This document shows, in pieces, positions 17,129-25,737 of a stretch of DNA of 64,000 nt (positions are counted from its first letter, which is position 1; each line of letters starts with the position of its first letter). Source of the DNA: Bradyrhizobium sp. CCGUVB1N3 (lineage in GTDB: Bacteria; Pseudomonadota; Alphaproteobacteria; Rhizobiales; Xanthobacteraceae); NCBI RefSeq assembly GCF_024199925.1, contig NZ_JANADR010000001.1:7629501-7693500 (forward strand), given 5' to 3'. The translations under genes were made by a program, and so were the position numbers. The notes beneath the pieces were generated by a model that worked only from the letters and a program-made list of their open reading frames with translations, was not told the origin of the DNA and did not search any database.

Positions 17129-17387
17129 TCACGGACAGTTAGCGAGCAGAAGAAGATTGTTGGGTTGAATGTCGTCCGCCGCTGTCTTGATGTACCTGTG
17201 TCCCTCGTGCGTGGCCCACACGACATCAACCCTGCGGCCGTTTTCTTCGACATAGAACTTCCATTCGTCGCTCTCGATATCTTTGATAGCCTGATCGATG
17301 GATCGCTTCCACTGCGTCCCGTTGGGGTTTACTCCCCCAACATGTGTGATTCTTTCGTGAGGGTTCTTTCGTAAGCGGCGTGTCGCC
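17129..17387 (-). pseudogene. DUF3892-like small protein, 5' end cut by an IS4 element
   Basis: The minus-strand frame gives about 85 residues: RRLRKNPHERITHVGGVNP, then QWKRSIDQAIKDIESDEWKF, then YVEENGRRVDVVWATHEGH. It ends LLLLANCP. The pattern (I-x-x-VGG, W-x-x-I-D-x-A-I-x-x-I, YVE) matches the DUF3892 family of small proteins of unknown role. The open frame enters the terminal repeat of the IS4 element at 17388, so the native start is lost or displaced. Confidence 0.55.
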
Positions 17388-18976
17388 CTTTCAATTACCC
17401 ACAATTTTGGGTCCGATCGTGGCGCCCAGCTCGATGTCGGTTAACCGCGATAGCCCGCGCCAGATCACGGTATTTCCTGGAGGCGGATCGCTTGCACGCG
17501 CTAAGTACCCTCCAAGCTGCGCGATCTTGACGACATAACGCGAGAGCGTGCTTCGTCGAGAGCGATCGCCACCTCTGTCTTTCACCAAGTGATCAAGAAG
17601 CCTGATTTCGGGATCTGTCAGCGCCGTCTGCGGTAGGGTATTCGGCGAGGAACGATTGAGCATCGTCATCCAGAAGACACGCCAACTCACAATGCAAAAT
17701 ACCGCGATCAGATTGACCAGACGCTCAGCGGTTCGCAATTTCGACTCCTCCGCCTTGCAGCCCGATTTGAGGATCTTATGGAAGACTTCGATCTTCCACC
17801 TCAACGCGTACCATCCGAGCTTCTCAATAGCGTCCTTGCGCGATTGGACCGGGAGATCAGTGAGGAGCTTCCACTCGATCTTCTTTCGCCGCTTCGGCGT
17901 TCCCCGCTCTTGAGCATGGATCACGGTTAGAGTGAGTGCGGGATATTTCTTCTGCTTGCCGATCGGCGGCAGAATTCGAAGCTTGCGGAAACGAATTTCG
18001 AGAAGCGCTTCATCCGGATCGCCTTTGTCGTCCTTGACCTCGATCCGATGTAGGCCTTTGACCGTAACCTCGTCCATTTCGTCGGCGATTGTATGATTGC
18101 CGTCTCCGGCAAGCCGATCAACACAGGTTCGCACCAGGAAATGCGTTCCAACCTCCTCGGCGAGGCAAAACAGCTCATAGATGTCGCTCTCGCGATCACC
18201 GATATGAACACATCGTCCAGGGGCCGCGAGAAGGTCGGTCGATTGCCGTAAATTCTCCAGCCAGCGGATGCTCTCCTTCTGCTCGATCGGAACACGTGTC
18301 GGATTGATCTTTCGCTTCAGCGCCGTCGTCCCCTTGAACTTCTTGCGTGTCCAGAACTTGATTGCCGTCAGTCCGAGCGGTAGCCCCTCGGTCGTCACGG
18401 CGAGGCTCGAATGCATCAAGGATGCCGCACTGTGTACGCACCGCTGTAGGACCTCCTCTGGTGTTCCAAGGCCGGTCAAGCCCCTAAAGCCAATCAGTTC
18501 CGGCCTGTCGCGCTTGAAGCTGAATTCCGTCGTGTCATGGAGCACAAGGATCGGCCCCTCCGTCGTCGTCACGCGACCGCGCGTCGCCTCGAAATGACCG
18601 CAAAGAATATCCGCCTCGTTGACCCGCTCGTTGGACAAGAAGCGATAGGCGGCCTTGGTGTTGGCCCAATCCTGACAAACCAGCGGGATGCTCTGACCCA
18701 TGTCGCTCCCGATTTGTGCGAGCAGTTTGCCGAACCGGCGGCCAAGCCGCTCATCCTTAAACTCGCATCCCGCAACTTCCCGATCAACCCACGTCTCGAT
18801 ACCGGTCCTCGATCGCGGAGCACGCGCCTTCGCGCGCTCCTTCATTACCAAGCCCATCGAGCACCCCGCGCTTCCGAATCAAGTGCTCAACAAGGAATCA
18901 CAACAGATTCTGCCGATTCAAGATTTTGTCCCGGGAGCGTCGTCTAAATCGGCCGTCAACTGTGGGTAATTGAAAG
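17388..18976 (-). mobile_element. Complete IS4-family insertion sequence
   Basis: A perfect 16-bp inverted repeat bounds the element: ctttcaattacccaca at 17388-17403 and tgtgggtaattgaaag at 18961-18976. The single transposase gene fills it, and its stop codon lies inside the left repeat. I see no clear 8-12 bp target duplication outside the repeats, so one flank may have been rearranged. Confidence 0.85.
17391..18857 (-). CDS. IS4-family (Tn5/IS50-like) transposase
   Basis: This 488-residue DDE transposase has the Tn5-type N-terminal domain (WVDREVAGCEFKDERLGRRF, SIPLVCQDWANTKAAYRFLS). Its three acidic residues appear in VLHDTTEFSF, HIGDRESDIYELF and the Y-(2)-R-(3)-E-(6)-K-like signature YALRWKIEVFHKILKSG. 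It cuts and pastes its element through a hairpin intermediate in the known relatives. A ggggtgctcg sequence before the ATG at 18857 supports that start; 18845 is a possible alternative. The frame is intact. Confidence 0.9.
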   Translation of the reverse strand: MGLVMKERAKARAPRSRTGIETWVDREVAGCEFKDERLGRRFGKLLAQIGSDMGQSIPLVCQDWANTKAAYRFLSNERVNEADILCGHFEATRGRVTTTEGPILVLHDTTEFSFKRDRPELIGFRGLTGLGTPEEVLQRCVHSAASLMHSSLAVTTEGLPLGLTAIKFWTRKKFKGTTALKRKINPTRVPIEQKESIRWLENLRQSTDLLAAPGRCVHIGDRESDIYELFCLAEEVGTHFLVRTCVDRLAGDGNHTIADEMDEVTVKGLHRIEVKDDKGDPDEALLEIRFRKLRILPPIGKQKKYPALTLTVIHAQERGTPKRRKKIEWKLLTDLPVQSRKDAIEKLGWYALRWKIEVFHKILKSGCKAEESKLRTAERLVNLIAVFCIVSWRVFWMTMLNRSSPNTLPQTALTDPEIRLLDHLVKDRGGDRSRRSTLSRYVVKIAQLGGYLARASDPPPGNTVIWRGLSRLTDIELGATIGPKIVGN

Positions 18977-19145
18977 TAGAAAGGAGCGCTTACAAATCAA
19001 TCGCATGGCCCGCGGCGAGCTGTCCCAGTTTTTCGGCAAGAAGGTCATCCTCGATCGCAAGGGCGGCTCGATCCCTTCGCGGGAGGATTTCTGGATAGGT
19101 GCTCCCCTAATCTCGGCGCTCACGCATTTGGACCGCTTGGCCTGA
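18977..19145 (+). pseudogene. 3' fragment of an unknown gene beside the IS4 element
   Basis: A frame open from the IS4 right end reads RLQINRMARGELSQFFGKK then VILDRKGGSIPSREDFW, ending SALTHLDRLA-stop at 19145. An internal ATG at 19005 would give 46 residues. Codon use looks real, but I do not recognise the protein. It is probably the C-terminus of a gene truncated by the insertion. Confidence 0.4.
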
Positions 19146-19226
19146 TTATCTGATCGAGCGCCTGACGATGTCTGCTTCCAGTTCCGCACCCCAGGCAGGC
19201 TCACTGTTTAGAAAAGGATAGATTAT

Positions 19227-19241
19227 CGTAATTTAGCTACG
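19227..19241. promoter_or_regulatory. Operator-like inverted repeat 1 of the abiE operon
   Basis: cgtaatttagctacg has arms cgtaa/ctacg (one mismatch) around a 5-bp spacer. A matching site lies at 19292. AbiEi antitoxins are known to bind paired inverted repeats in their own promoter, so these two sites 65 bp apart are the likely autoregulatory operators. Confidence 0.6.
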
Positions 19242-19291
19242 ATCCACGATTCGAATCTAAACTTGCCGATTTTTGGAATTGTTCCTAATAT

Positions 19292-19306
19292 CGTAGTATG
19301 GCTACG
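19292..19306. promoter_or_regulatory. Operator-like inverted repeat 2, overlapping the abiEi start codon
   Basis: cgtagtatggctacg is a perfect cgtag/ctacg inverted repeat with a 5-bp spacer. The abiEi ATG (19298-19300) lies in its centre, so a bound repressor would cover the translation start region and block elongation or initiation. Confidence 0.6.
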
Positions 19307-20035
19307 ACTCAAAGAGATAAGCTAAACCGGCTCTATTCCCATCTCGCACCGGGGACGCCGCTGATCTCCGAGGACCTCGCCGCACTTGGGATATCGGCGG
19401 ATCTGGCCGTCCATTATGTCCGGGCGGGCTGGTTGGAACGGCTGGCGCGTGGGGTCTATTGTCGCCCCAACGATCCGCCCGCATTGCATCCGAGCCTGGC
19501 GTTGCTGCAGCGAAGCTTTGAAGGCCTGCATGTCGGCGGCAAGTCTGCGCTTGACTGGCATGGCATCCGCCATTACGTGGCCCAGCAACCCGTCCTTCAT
19601 CTCTATGGCTGGAAGGCGGGGCGTCTCCCCGAGTGGTTCACCCAGCGCTTTCCAGCCGAGTATCACCGCAAGCGGCTGTTCGAGGAGCGCCCCGACGCGC
19701 TCCTGCAGGTCCGGCCCTTCGAGAACCGCAAAGGCGCACCATTCGTCTCGGCACCGGAGCGCGCACTACTGGAGGTTCTGAGCGAAGTTGGTGTTCGTCA
19801 GCCGCTGCAAGAAGCGCGCGAACTGGTTGAGAGCAGCTACAGCTTGCGCGCCGACGTGCTCGGCGACCTGCTCAAGAGATGCGCCAGCGTCAAGACCGTG
19901 CGCCTCTGCCTGCAGCTCGGACACGAGCTTTCCCTGCCGTGGATGGGTAAGCTCGATCCATCCCAGTTGCCTAAGGGCAGCGATCGGCGATGGGTGTCGC
20001 GCTCGGCTGACGGGCTTCTGGTGCTCAAGCCGTGA
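19298..20035 (+). CDS. abiEi: Type IV antitoxin AbiEi
   Basis: This 245-residue protein fits the AbiEi antitoxin family. The N-terminal winged helix-turn-helix region (TPLISEDLAALGISADLAV, LERLARGVYCR) binds the promoter. The larger C-terminal domain (ALDWHGIRHYVAQQP, SAPERALLEVLSEVG) is needed for antitoxicity in studied relatives. The start ATG is inside an inverted repeat. The stop overlaps the GTG start of the toxin gene by 3 bases, showing tight translational coupling. AbiEi represses the operon and counters AbiEii without stable protein contact in known type IV systems. Confidence 0.9.
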   Translation: MATTQRDKLNRLYSHLAPGTPLISEDLAALGISADLAVHYVRAGWLERLARGVYCRPNDPPALHPSLALLQRSFEGLHVGGKSALDWHGIRHYVAQQPVLHLYGWKAGRLPEWFTQRFPAEYHRKRLFEERPDALLQVRPFENRKGAPFVSAPERALLEVLSEVGVRQPLQEARELVESSYSLRADVLGDLLKRCASVKTVRLCLQLGHELSLPWMGKLDPSQLPKGSDRRWVSRSADGLLVLKP

Positions 20036-20946
20036 ATCAGACCTATCTCGACAGCGCCCGATTGCTGACGCGAGTCGCGCCGCTGGTGCTCGTCGATGAC
20101 ACCTTCGCGCTCAAGGGCGGCACAGCGATCAACCTCTTCGTTCGCGACATGCCGCGGCTCTCGGTCGATCTCGACCTGGTCTTTCCCGATCACACGCTGC
20201 CGCGCGACGAGGCGCTCAAGCGCATCAACGAAGCCATTCGCCAATCCGTTGCACGCCTGAACAAGCGCGGCTTTCGAACCCACGCGCCCGCTTCGACAGA
20301 TGTAGGCGAGATCAAGCTGCTGGTGCGACAGGGGGCCATCGAGGTCAAGATTGAGGCCAATTTCGTTATGCGCGGCACCGTCAACGCGGTGCGCGTGGCG
20401 TCGCTGACGCAGAATGCACGTGACACGCTGCAGGCGGATCTCGAAATCCCGGTCGTTTCGCTCGAGGACGTGTATGGCGGCAAGCTCGTCGCTGCGATGG
20501 ACCGCCAGCATCCCCGCGATCTGTTCGACGTCATGCAGCTCTTCGCCCACGAGGGGATCACGGCCGCCATCCGCCGTGCCTTCGTCGTTTACCTCGCGAG
20601 CCATAACCGGCCTGTGCATGAGGTGCTGTTTCCGTCCATGCGCGACATCCGCCAGGAGTTTGAGCACAATTTCATCGGCATGACCGCCGAGCCCGTCGAG
20701 CTCGGCGCGCTCCTGGCCGCGCGCGAGCGAATGGCGCACGAACTCCAGCAGGAGCTGACGGCGGATGAGCGCCGGTTCCTGTTGTCATTGGTCGCTGCTG
20801 AGCCAGAATGGAACCTGCTGGGCATCCCGCATCTGGAGCAACTCCCGGGCGTCCGGTGGAAGCTGCAAAACCTCGAGCGATTGCGGAAGGCCAATACCCA
20901 AAAATTCGCCGAGCAGTCAGACGTGCTCGCGCGACTATTGGAATAA
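20032..20946 (+). CDS. abiEii: AbiEii/AbiGii-family nucleotidyltransferase toxin
   Basis: This 304-residue protein is a DNA polymerase beta-like nucleotidyltransferase. The hallmark motifs are present: KGGTAINLF (the GG-S/T motif, about residues 27-35), VDLDLVF (the D-x-D metal-binding pair) and a third acidic region in LEDVYGGKLVAAMDRQHPRD. Relatives transfer nucleotides to tRNA acceptor ends and stop growth, giving phage resistance by abortive infection. GTG 20032 is used, overlapping the abiEi stop. The frame is full-length, so the module is probably functional and may help hold the island in place. Confidence 0.92.
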   Translation: MNQTYLDSARLLTRVAPLVLVDDTFALKGGTAINLFVRDMPRLSVDLDLVFPDHTLPRDEALKRINEAIRQSVARLNKRGFRTHAPASTDVGEIKLLVRQGAIEVKIEANFVMRGTVNAVRVASLTQNARDTLQADLEIPVVSLEDVYGGKLVAAMDRQHPRDLFDVMQLFAHEGITAAIRRAFVVYLASHNRPVHEVLFPSMRDIRQEFEHNFIGMTAEPVELGALLAARERMAHELQQELTADERRFLLSLVAAEPEWNLLGIPHLEQLPGVRWKLQNLERLRKANTQKFAEQSDVLARLLE

Positions 20947-20956
20947 GTTTTGGACT

Positions 20957-20988
20957 TGACCAATAGCTTGGTCGGTCAAATTGACCGA
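20957..20988. promoter_or_regulatory. Adjacent inverted repeats before a split gene
   Basis: tcggtcaaattgaccga at 20972-20988 is a palindrome with 8-bp arms, and gacca/tggtc (20957-20973) forms a second one overlapping it. They lie 10 bp after the abiEii stop and about 16 bp before an ATG with a good ribosome-binding site (aaggggag). They may be an operator of the downstream gene or a terminator without T-run. Confidence 0.4.
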
Positions 20989-21004
20989 GACCTAAGGGGA
21001 GAAC

Positions 21005-21070
21005 ATGGGCAGACCTCGCGATATCACCAAGAAGGGCCGGATTGCAGCGAATTCACTGGTGCATCGACTT
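21005..21070 (+). pseudogene. 5' end of a DUF6650-like gene, split by an ISAzo13 element
   Basis: ATG 21005 follows an aaggggag ribosome-binding site and gives MGRPRDITKKGRIAANSLVH before the IS border at 21071. This looks like the N-terminus of small proteins that continue with a GFSLPFFGV-like segment, found right after the IS at 22393-22855. I infer that the two parts were one gene; the exact join is unclear. Confidence 0.5.
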
Positions 21071-22400
21071 AGAACCCGTTGATCATTTACCGGATCGGAT
21101 TTTTCCGTTCGGGGGATTCCCACGGTGACTCGCAGCTTATATAGAATCGCACGGTGATTGACGATGCGGCGATCAAATTGCGCTATGCAGCGCTCGACCC
21201 GGTGCTGGATGAGCGCGGGCGACGTCGGTTTGCGGCCGCTGAGGCGTTGGCCGCTGGGCGTGGCGGGGTCACGGCGGTCGCGCGGATCACGGGCATAGCG
21301 CGCAGTACGATCGACCGCGGACTAGCGGAGTTGCGCGGCGAGGCAGAGCCCGACGCGGCGCCCGATCGGGTGCGCCGGAAGGGTGGCGGACGCAGGCCTC
21401 TGGTCGTCACGGATCCAACGCTGCTCACCGATCTCAAAGACTTGGTAGAACCGACGACGCGCGGCGATCCGACGGCGCCGCTGCTGTGGACCGCCAAGAG
21501 CCTGCGCAACCTGGCCGCCGGGCTTCGTGAGCTTGGCCATCGTATTGGTCACAATGTGGTGGCCGATCTTTTGCGCGATCTGGGGTACAGCCTTCAAGCC
21601 AACCGCAAGACCCGCGAGGGGACGAACCATCCCGACCGCAATGCCCAGTTTGGGTACATCAATAGAAAGGTGAAGCAAGCGCTGGCCGCGCGGGAGCCGG
21701 CGATCTCGGTCGATACCAAGAAGGAGCTGGTCGGCGATTTCAAGAATGGCGGCCGCGAGTACCGTCCGAAGGGTCAGCCCGAGCCGGTGCGTGTGCACGA
21801 CTTCATCATCCCGGAGCTTGGTCGGGCGGCGCCCTACGGCGTCTATGACATTGCCGACAATGCCGGCTGGGTGAGTGTCGGCATCGACAAAGACACGGCA
21901 GGCTTCGCGGTCAACTCCATTCGCCGCTGGTGGCAGACGATGGGGCGCGCGCGCTATCCGCACGCGACAAAACTTCTGATCACCGCCGATTGCGGCGGCA
22001 GCAACGGTGCCCGCGTCCGCCTTTGGAAGCGCGAGCTGCAAAACCTGGCCAATGAACTCGGCATTGCCGTCACGGTCTGCCATCTGCCGCCCGGCACCAG
22101 CAAATGGAACAAGATCGAGCATCGCCTGTTCTCGTTCATCACACAGAATTGGCGCGGCAAGCCACTCGTCAGCCACCAAACCATCGTCCAACTGATCGCC
22201 GCCACGACCACCGATACAGGCCTAAAGGTGCAATCCGAGATCGACCCCAACACCTATCCGGCAGGCATCAAAGTCACTGATGACGAAATGGACGCCATCA
22301 ACATCCTCCGCCATAAATTCCACGGCGACTGGAACTACACCACAAGGCCGCAAACCTCAGTTCGCAGCGATAGTTCCTGAACAAGCCCTAAGCGGGTTCT
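21071..22400 (+). mobile_element. ISAzo13-family insertion sequence
   Basis: Short inverted repeats agaacccg (21071-21078) and cgggttct (22393-22400) bound a single transposase gene. No target duplication is visible. The element sits between two parts of what seems to be one hypothetical gene. Confidence 0.7.
21154..22380 (+). CDS. ISAzo13-family transposase
   Basis: This 408-residue protein matches the ISAzo13 (Rhodopirellula-type DDE) transposase family. An N-terminal region with a helix-turn-helix (AVARITGIARSTIDRGLAEL) precedes KGGGRRPL. The catalytic acidic residues are likely those in SVDTKKELVG, ITADCGGSNG and KWNKIEHRLFSFI. The C-terminus has the family pattern PAGIKVTDDEMDAINI. The frame is uninterrupted and carries its own terminal repeats, so it may be mobile. 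Confidence 0.9.
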   Translation: MIDDAAIKLRYAALDPVLDERGRRRFAAAEALAAGRGGVTAVARITGIARSTIDRGLAELRGEAEPDAAPDRVRRKGGGRRPLVVTDPTLLTDLKDLVEPTTRGDPTAPLLWTAKSLRNLAAGLRELGHRIGHNVVADLLRDLGYSLQANRKTREGTNHPDRNAQFGYINRKVKQALAAREPAISVDTKKELVGDFKNGGREYRPKGQPEPVRVHDFIIPELGRAAPYGVYDIADNAGWVSVGIDKDTAGFAVNSIRRWWQTMGRARYPHATKLLITADCGGSNGARVRLWKRELQNLANELGIAVTVCHLPPGTSKWNKIEHRLFSFITQNWRGKPLVSHQTIVQLIAATTTDTGLKVQSEIDPNTYPAGIKVTDDEMDAINILRHKFHGDWNYTTRPQTSVRSDSS

Positions 22401-22855
22401 CACTCCCTTTCTTCGGCGTGCAATGGACGCCTCCCGCTGACGAGCGTGAGATTGTCAGAGGGCTCCTCACCGCTATGGAGGATCGGCGCGTCCTGTTTGT
22501 TCCCTATCACCTGGAGGTTGTCTCCCAGGTCACGTCCTCTGTGCTCGAGATGCGAAAAATCTTGACGAAGGTTCTGCAGGCTCTGCCCGAGACGTCGCGT
22601 GCGGCAGGTTCCACTCGCGCGATGCGCACAGCGTGTCGCCGCTTCCTTGAGGAGCCCACGCCCGATTTTCGCAACCTGACGCGATGGCTCGGCGCGAGGC
22701 ATGCAGACGATGAAGAGGGGAGTCCGTCCTTCTTCGTCGCATTAGGTGAGCTGCGGGCGACGTTCGGAACGCACATCGCGGCCCTCGCACACCAGTATGG
22801 CCTCGATGTCGAGCCAGATCTCGCGTCGGTCCTCCCATCGACGGACGAATCGTAA
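22401..22855 (+). pseudogene. DUF6650-like hypothetical protein, main body without native start
   Basis: The open frame gives GFSLPFFGVQWTPPADER, then EDRRVLFVPYHLEVVSQV, a helical middle, and YGLDVEPDLASVLPSTDE. This pattern (FGVxW, EDRRVL, YGLDxEPDLAS-LP) fits a small conserved bacterial family of unknown role that I associate with DUF6650. It has no start codon of its own after the ISAzo13 border. The likely 5' end lies at 21005-21070. Confidence 0.55.
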
Positions 22856-23055
22856 GGAAGGCCAGACTGGTATCGAGGACGAGCGCGTCTTGAGCGTCAC
22901 TCTGTCAGCTCCCGCGATCTTTCGAGTTGAAAAGAAGGTGTCGATTGCGCCGGTCAGGGCGGTTCGCATCCGGTCCTGTACTTCGGTCGACCGGCCGGCC
23001 GACTTTCCGATTGTACGGGCTCTGACATGGGACGGCGGGCGCGACCGTAAGAGGA
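22856..23055. other. No gene seen
   Basis: Short frames only, with no recognised motif. Confidence 0.35.
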
Positions 23056-23230
23056 TCTCGACACCGAGTTCGCAGACCCGCCGGTGGAGTTGCGCTGGCG
23101 CGAATGGATGGGTCAGGTCGAGGCCGTGATCTTCGACTCGCCCGAGCCAGTGACGCGAGCGATCCCGACGCGCGTCGTCGCTCGCGACTGCAGATCTCGA
23201 TCTGATCATCGACACAAGTGGCTTGGAGCA
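23056..23230 (+). pseudogene. scpB-type relic (N-terminal part)
   Basis: The frame reads PVELRWREWMGQVEAVIF then SPEPVTRAIPTRVVARDC. A frameshift near 23190 follows, after which a different frame gives DLDLIID. This is the start of the ScpB-like chromosome condensation protein common on rhizobial mobile DNA. A matching C-terminal relic lies far away at 34262-34501. Confidence 0.6.
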
Positions 23231-23701
23231 GTCGACGAATCGGACCTCCGTCTGAGCGGCGCTACGCTTTCGAGAAACGGCGCGGCGCGGAGATGTTGAA
23301 GCGACCCGATCCGGAGAGGACAGCAGCTGGATATAGACGGCCCCGGGACAACATCCGTGGCGCCGTCACTGTTTCTAACGTCGCGCTTGAAATGAACGTG
23401 CGTGAGTCTTTCTGTAGGAGAAAATTGTCTCGCGACGCCAGTTCCGCGAAAGAAATAACTACCGGTGCTTTTTGAGTCGTCGTTTCGCGAACGTCTGTAT
23501 GGGCGAGAGTTTTAAAGCGCGCCGCAACAAACAAACCGTTTGTCGCGAATCTAGAAAATGAGTTTTCAGACGCGATGAAAAAGAGTTGATCCTGGACTCG
23601 CAAGCTCGTTTCCTCTCTGAGAGTCTTGAGCGTCAATCAATGGTGATTGAGAGGAGGGGAACGCCGATGATTGGCAGTACTCTCGTCGATGAAGCGGGAG
23701 G
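23231..23701. other. No gene seen
   Basis: Lower-GC stretch with several stop codons in all frames. Nothing recognisable. Confidence 0.35.
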
Positions 23702-24355
23702 TATCAGACCGGCGCTCTCTCTATCAACCAACTGGCCGCCCGGGCCCGCGGCCTGAAGCGACCGCGCGGACTTGATCTGATCGTCGTCGATTACATTCAG
23801 CTTATGCACAGCACGACCTCTCGTGCCTCGCAAAACAGGGTGCAGGAGGTAAGCGAGATTACGACCGGTCTCAAAGCGCTCGCGAAAGAGTTGAACGTGC
23901 CGGATATTGCGTTGTCGCAGTTGTCCCGCAACGTCGACAACAGAGATGAACGGCGGCCGCAATTGTCAGATCTGCGCGAGTCTGGATCGATCGAACAGGA
24001 TGCGGACGTGGTGCTCTTCTTGTATCGCGAGGAATACTACCTAAAGGGCAGAGAGCCGGTGCCCGGCACCGATGCTCGTTTCAAATGGGAAGCGGAGATC
24101 GATACGGCGCGGGGCAAAGCCGAAATCATTATCGGCAAGCAGCGCCACGGTCCGACCGGTACGGTCAACGCATCGTTTCAAGCTGAGGTCACACGATTTG
24201 CAGATCTCTCCATCGGAGAAATGACGGTTCGGTCCCGCAATCGCAAGTCTTCGCCATGGTCCTTGATCGCTACCGCGCGAACGTGTGGCTTAGGATTGAG
24301 GGGCAGCCTCAGACCCCAATCTGGTAGGAGGAGAATCAAGAGTCTATTGCTCTGA
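23702..24355 (+). pseudogene. dnaB: Replicative helicase DnaB, C-terminal fragment
   Basis: The frame opens [18 protein letters not shown] and continues with the Walker B strand [12 protein letters not shown]. Then come IALSQLSRN and the arginine-finger region [14 protein letters not shown], followed by [10 protein letters not shown]. This is the RecA-like core of a replicative DnaB helicase. The N-terminal domain and Walker A motif are absent, and after FADLS the frame runs into unrelated sequence, so it is a dead fragment. The chromosomal dnaB is presumably elsewhere; this is a captured piece. Confidence 0.85.
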
Positions 24356-24484
24356 TCAGACTCCGGACCCCACGCCGTTTTCGCAGGTTGAGCTCGAGAT
24401 CGCTGATGCGGAAGCGCGGATAACGCGCGATAGTCAGTATGACTACCCACGAGGGCGATACTTCCCCTCGCGGAAAACAAACAA

Positions 24485-24562
24485 ATCCTCCGGAATTGTC
24501 AGGCATTGATGTATTCATTGACATCAAGGTCTTGTTGATGTAAAATATTCCATCAATGGTCA
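24485..24562. promoter_or_regulatory. Repeat-rich promoter region of the tumE/tumA-like operon
   Basis: Several copies of ttgatg/catcaa occur in alternating orientation (cattgatg, cattgacatcaag, ttgttgatg, ccatcaatgg) just before and across the toxin start codon at 24556. Such repeats are typical operators for toxin-antitoxin autoregulation. A taaaatatt stretch nearby could be part of a -10 region. Confidence 0.45.
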
Positions 24563-24832
24563 AAGCACGTAAGATCACGCGAACCCGGGTTGTCGTCGGC
24601 CCCGGCTTTGCCGAGCTGGTTGTGTGAAGTTCCCGAGCCCGTTTCGGGCAGTCCGCACAGCTACAAATACCGGCTCGCCTATGTAGTGAATGGCGTCTGC
24701 CGCGTGCGGTACGACAATGAGCGAGGCAAGGGCGATCATCGCCACCTGGATGGCAAGGAAAGCACTTATACGTTTCGTGGGCTGGAGCGGCTGCTGGCGG
24801 ATTTTTGGCGCGACGTGAATAAACGGAGATAG
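24556..24832 (+). pseudogene. TumE-like toxin, frameshifted
   Basis: ATG 24556 gives MVKARKITRTRVVVGPGFAE then LVV-stop at 24625. The next frame continues EVPEPVSGSPHSYKYRLAYV, then DNERGKGDHRHLDGKE and a C-terminal LLADFWRDVNKRR. Joined, this is a complete protein of the TumE toxin family (the E-R-G-K-G-D-H-x-H motif is diagnostic). Loss of two bases near 24624 (a tryptophan codon expected between VV and EVPEP) explains the break. An internal start in the second frame at 24590 could make a shorter product. The antitoxin gene starts 4 bp downstream. Confidence 0.72.
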
Positions 24833-24835
24833 AGC

Positions 24836-25183
24836 ATGCGGACGGTTATCTTGGGCGTCGAGACACAAAGCGACCTGACGCGCCGCATCCTGGCGACTGC
24901 GCACGGGCAGCGTAAGGCTGGGGACGATCGAATTTCATTCGAGAGCGTCAGCGACCTTTGGCGGGTGCTGGCGCCCAAGCGTATGGAGATCGTGCGCGTT
25001 ATGACCGGAGCCGGCCCGTTGACGATCCGAGAAGTTGCGCGTCGGGTCGACCGTGACTTTAAGGGGGTTCACTCCGACGTGACGCTGCTACTGGGCGCAG
25101 GGATTTTGGAGCGAACGGAAAGTGGGGGCGTGGAATTTCCCTATGACCGCGTGCATGTCGAGTTCGACATGATGGCGGCGTGA
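24836..25183 (+). CDS. TumA-like DNA-binding antitoxin
   Basis: This 115-residue protein has a winged helix-turn-helix. WRVLAPKRMEIVRVMTGAGP and LTIREVARRVDRDFKGVHSD form the helix-turn-helix, and LERTESGGVEFPYDRVHVEF forms the wing. Small MarR/ArsR-like regulators of this type are the usual partner of TumE toxins. It begins 4 bp after the toxin frame ends, so the two were co-translated. The antitoxin looks intact although the toxin is frameshifted. Confidence 0.75.
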   Translation: MRTVILGVETQSDLTRRILATAHGQRKAGDDRISFESVSDLWRVLAPKRMEIVRVMTGAGPLTIREVARRVDRDFKGVHSDVTLLLGAGILERTESGGVEFPYDRVHVEFDMMAA

Positions 25184-25235
25184 CGTCGCTGCCTATCGCT
25201 ACTGTCACCAGCACACATGTGAGATGTATAGGAGG

Positions 25236-25737
25236 GCACTGCGAGGAACTGATGACGTCGTTCAGGTACCGCGCCAAGCGTAAGCCGGCGAAGCCAAGTT
25301 GTTGTGTTAAGAGTGGTGTGGCCCGATCATAGTAAGCTTGGTCCAGCGTATCACCATCGACCCAGATATTACCGGCGATCGCTTCATTGTGCGCATCCTC
25401 CGCCCACATGACCGGATTGCCTTCGTGTCAATCTTCGCGACATCGCTGGTCAGCCAGCCTGCCTCAAGATCATCGACGAAAGTCGGCCAATTGTACTCCA
25501 TCGCGCGTATCAGCGTCGTGTCCCACATCTTGTGAAGATTGTCGGGAGGCGTCGAGCAGTGGTCCGCCGTGCAGGTCTTGCCCTTGAGCTGGATCACCTT
25601 AATGGCAATCCCGTTGCCGCCGCTGCTTTCCCAGATCGCGTGAAACGGCTGATGAATGTCGCCGACGAAGTGAACGGCGAACTTGAGGGCTCGAAGCTGT
25701 TGATCGCCGGCGGTGCAACGCAGTTCATTCTTTAAGC
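25236..25737 (-). pseudogene. S1/P1 nuclease relic
   Basis: On the minus strand one frame gives LKFAVHFVGDIHQPFHAIW, DNLHKMWDTTLIRAMEYNW and DDLEAGWLTSDVAKIDT. A frameshift near 25410 leads to WAEDAHNEAIAGNIWVDGD and LRLARYLNDVI. The zinc-binding histidine and aspartate pattern (VGDIHQPFH, NLHKMWD) belongs to the S1/P1 single-strand nuclease family. The N-terminus is missing where a different small frame joins at about 25737, so it is truncated as well as frameshifted. Confidence 0.75.
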
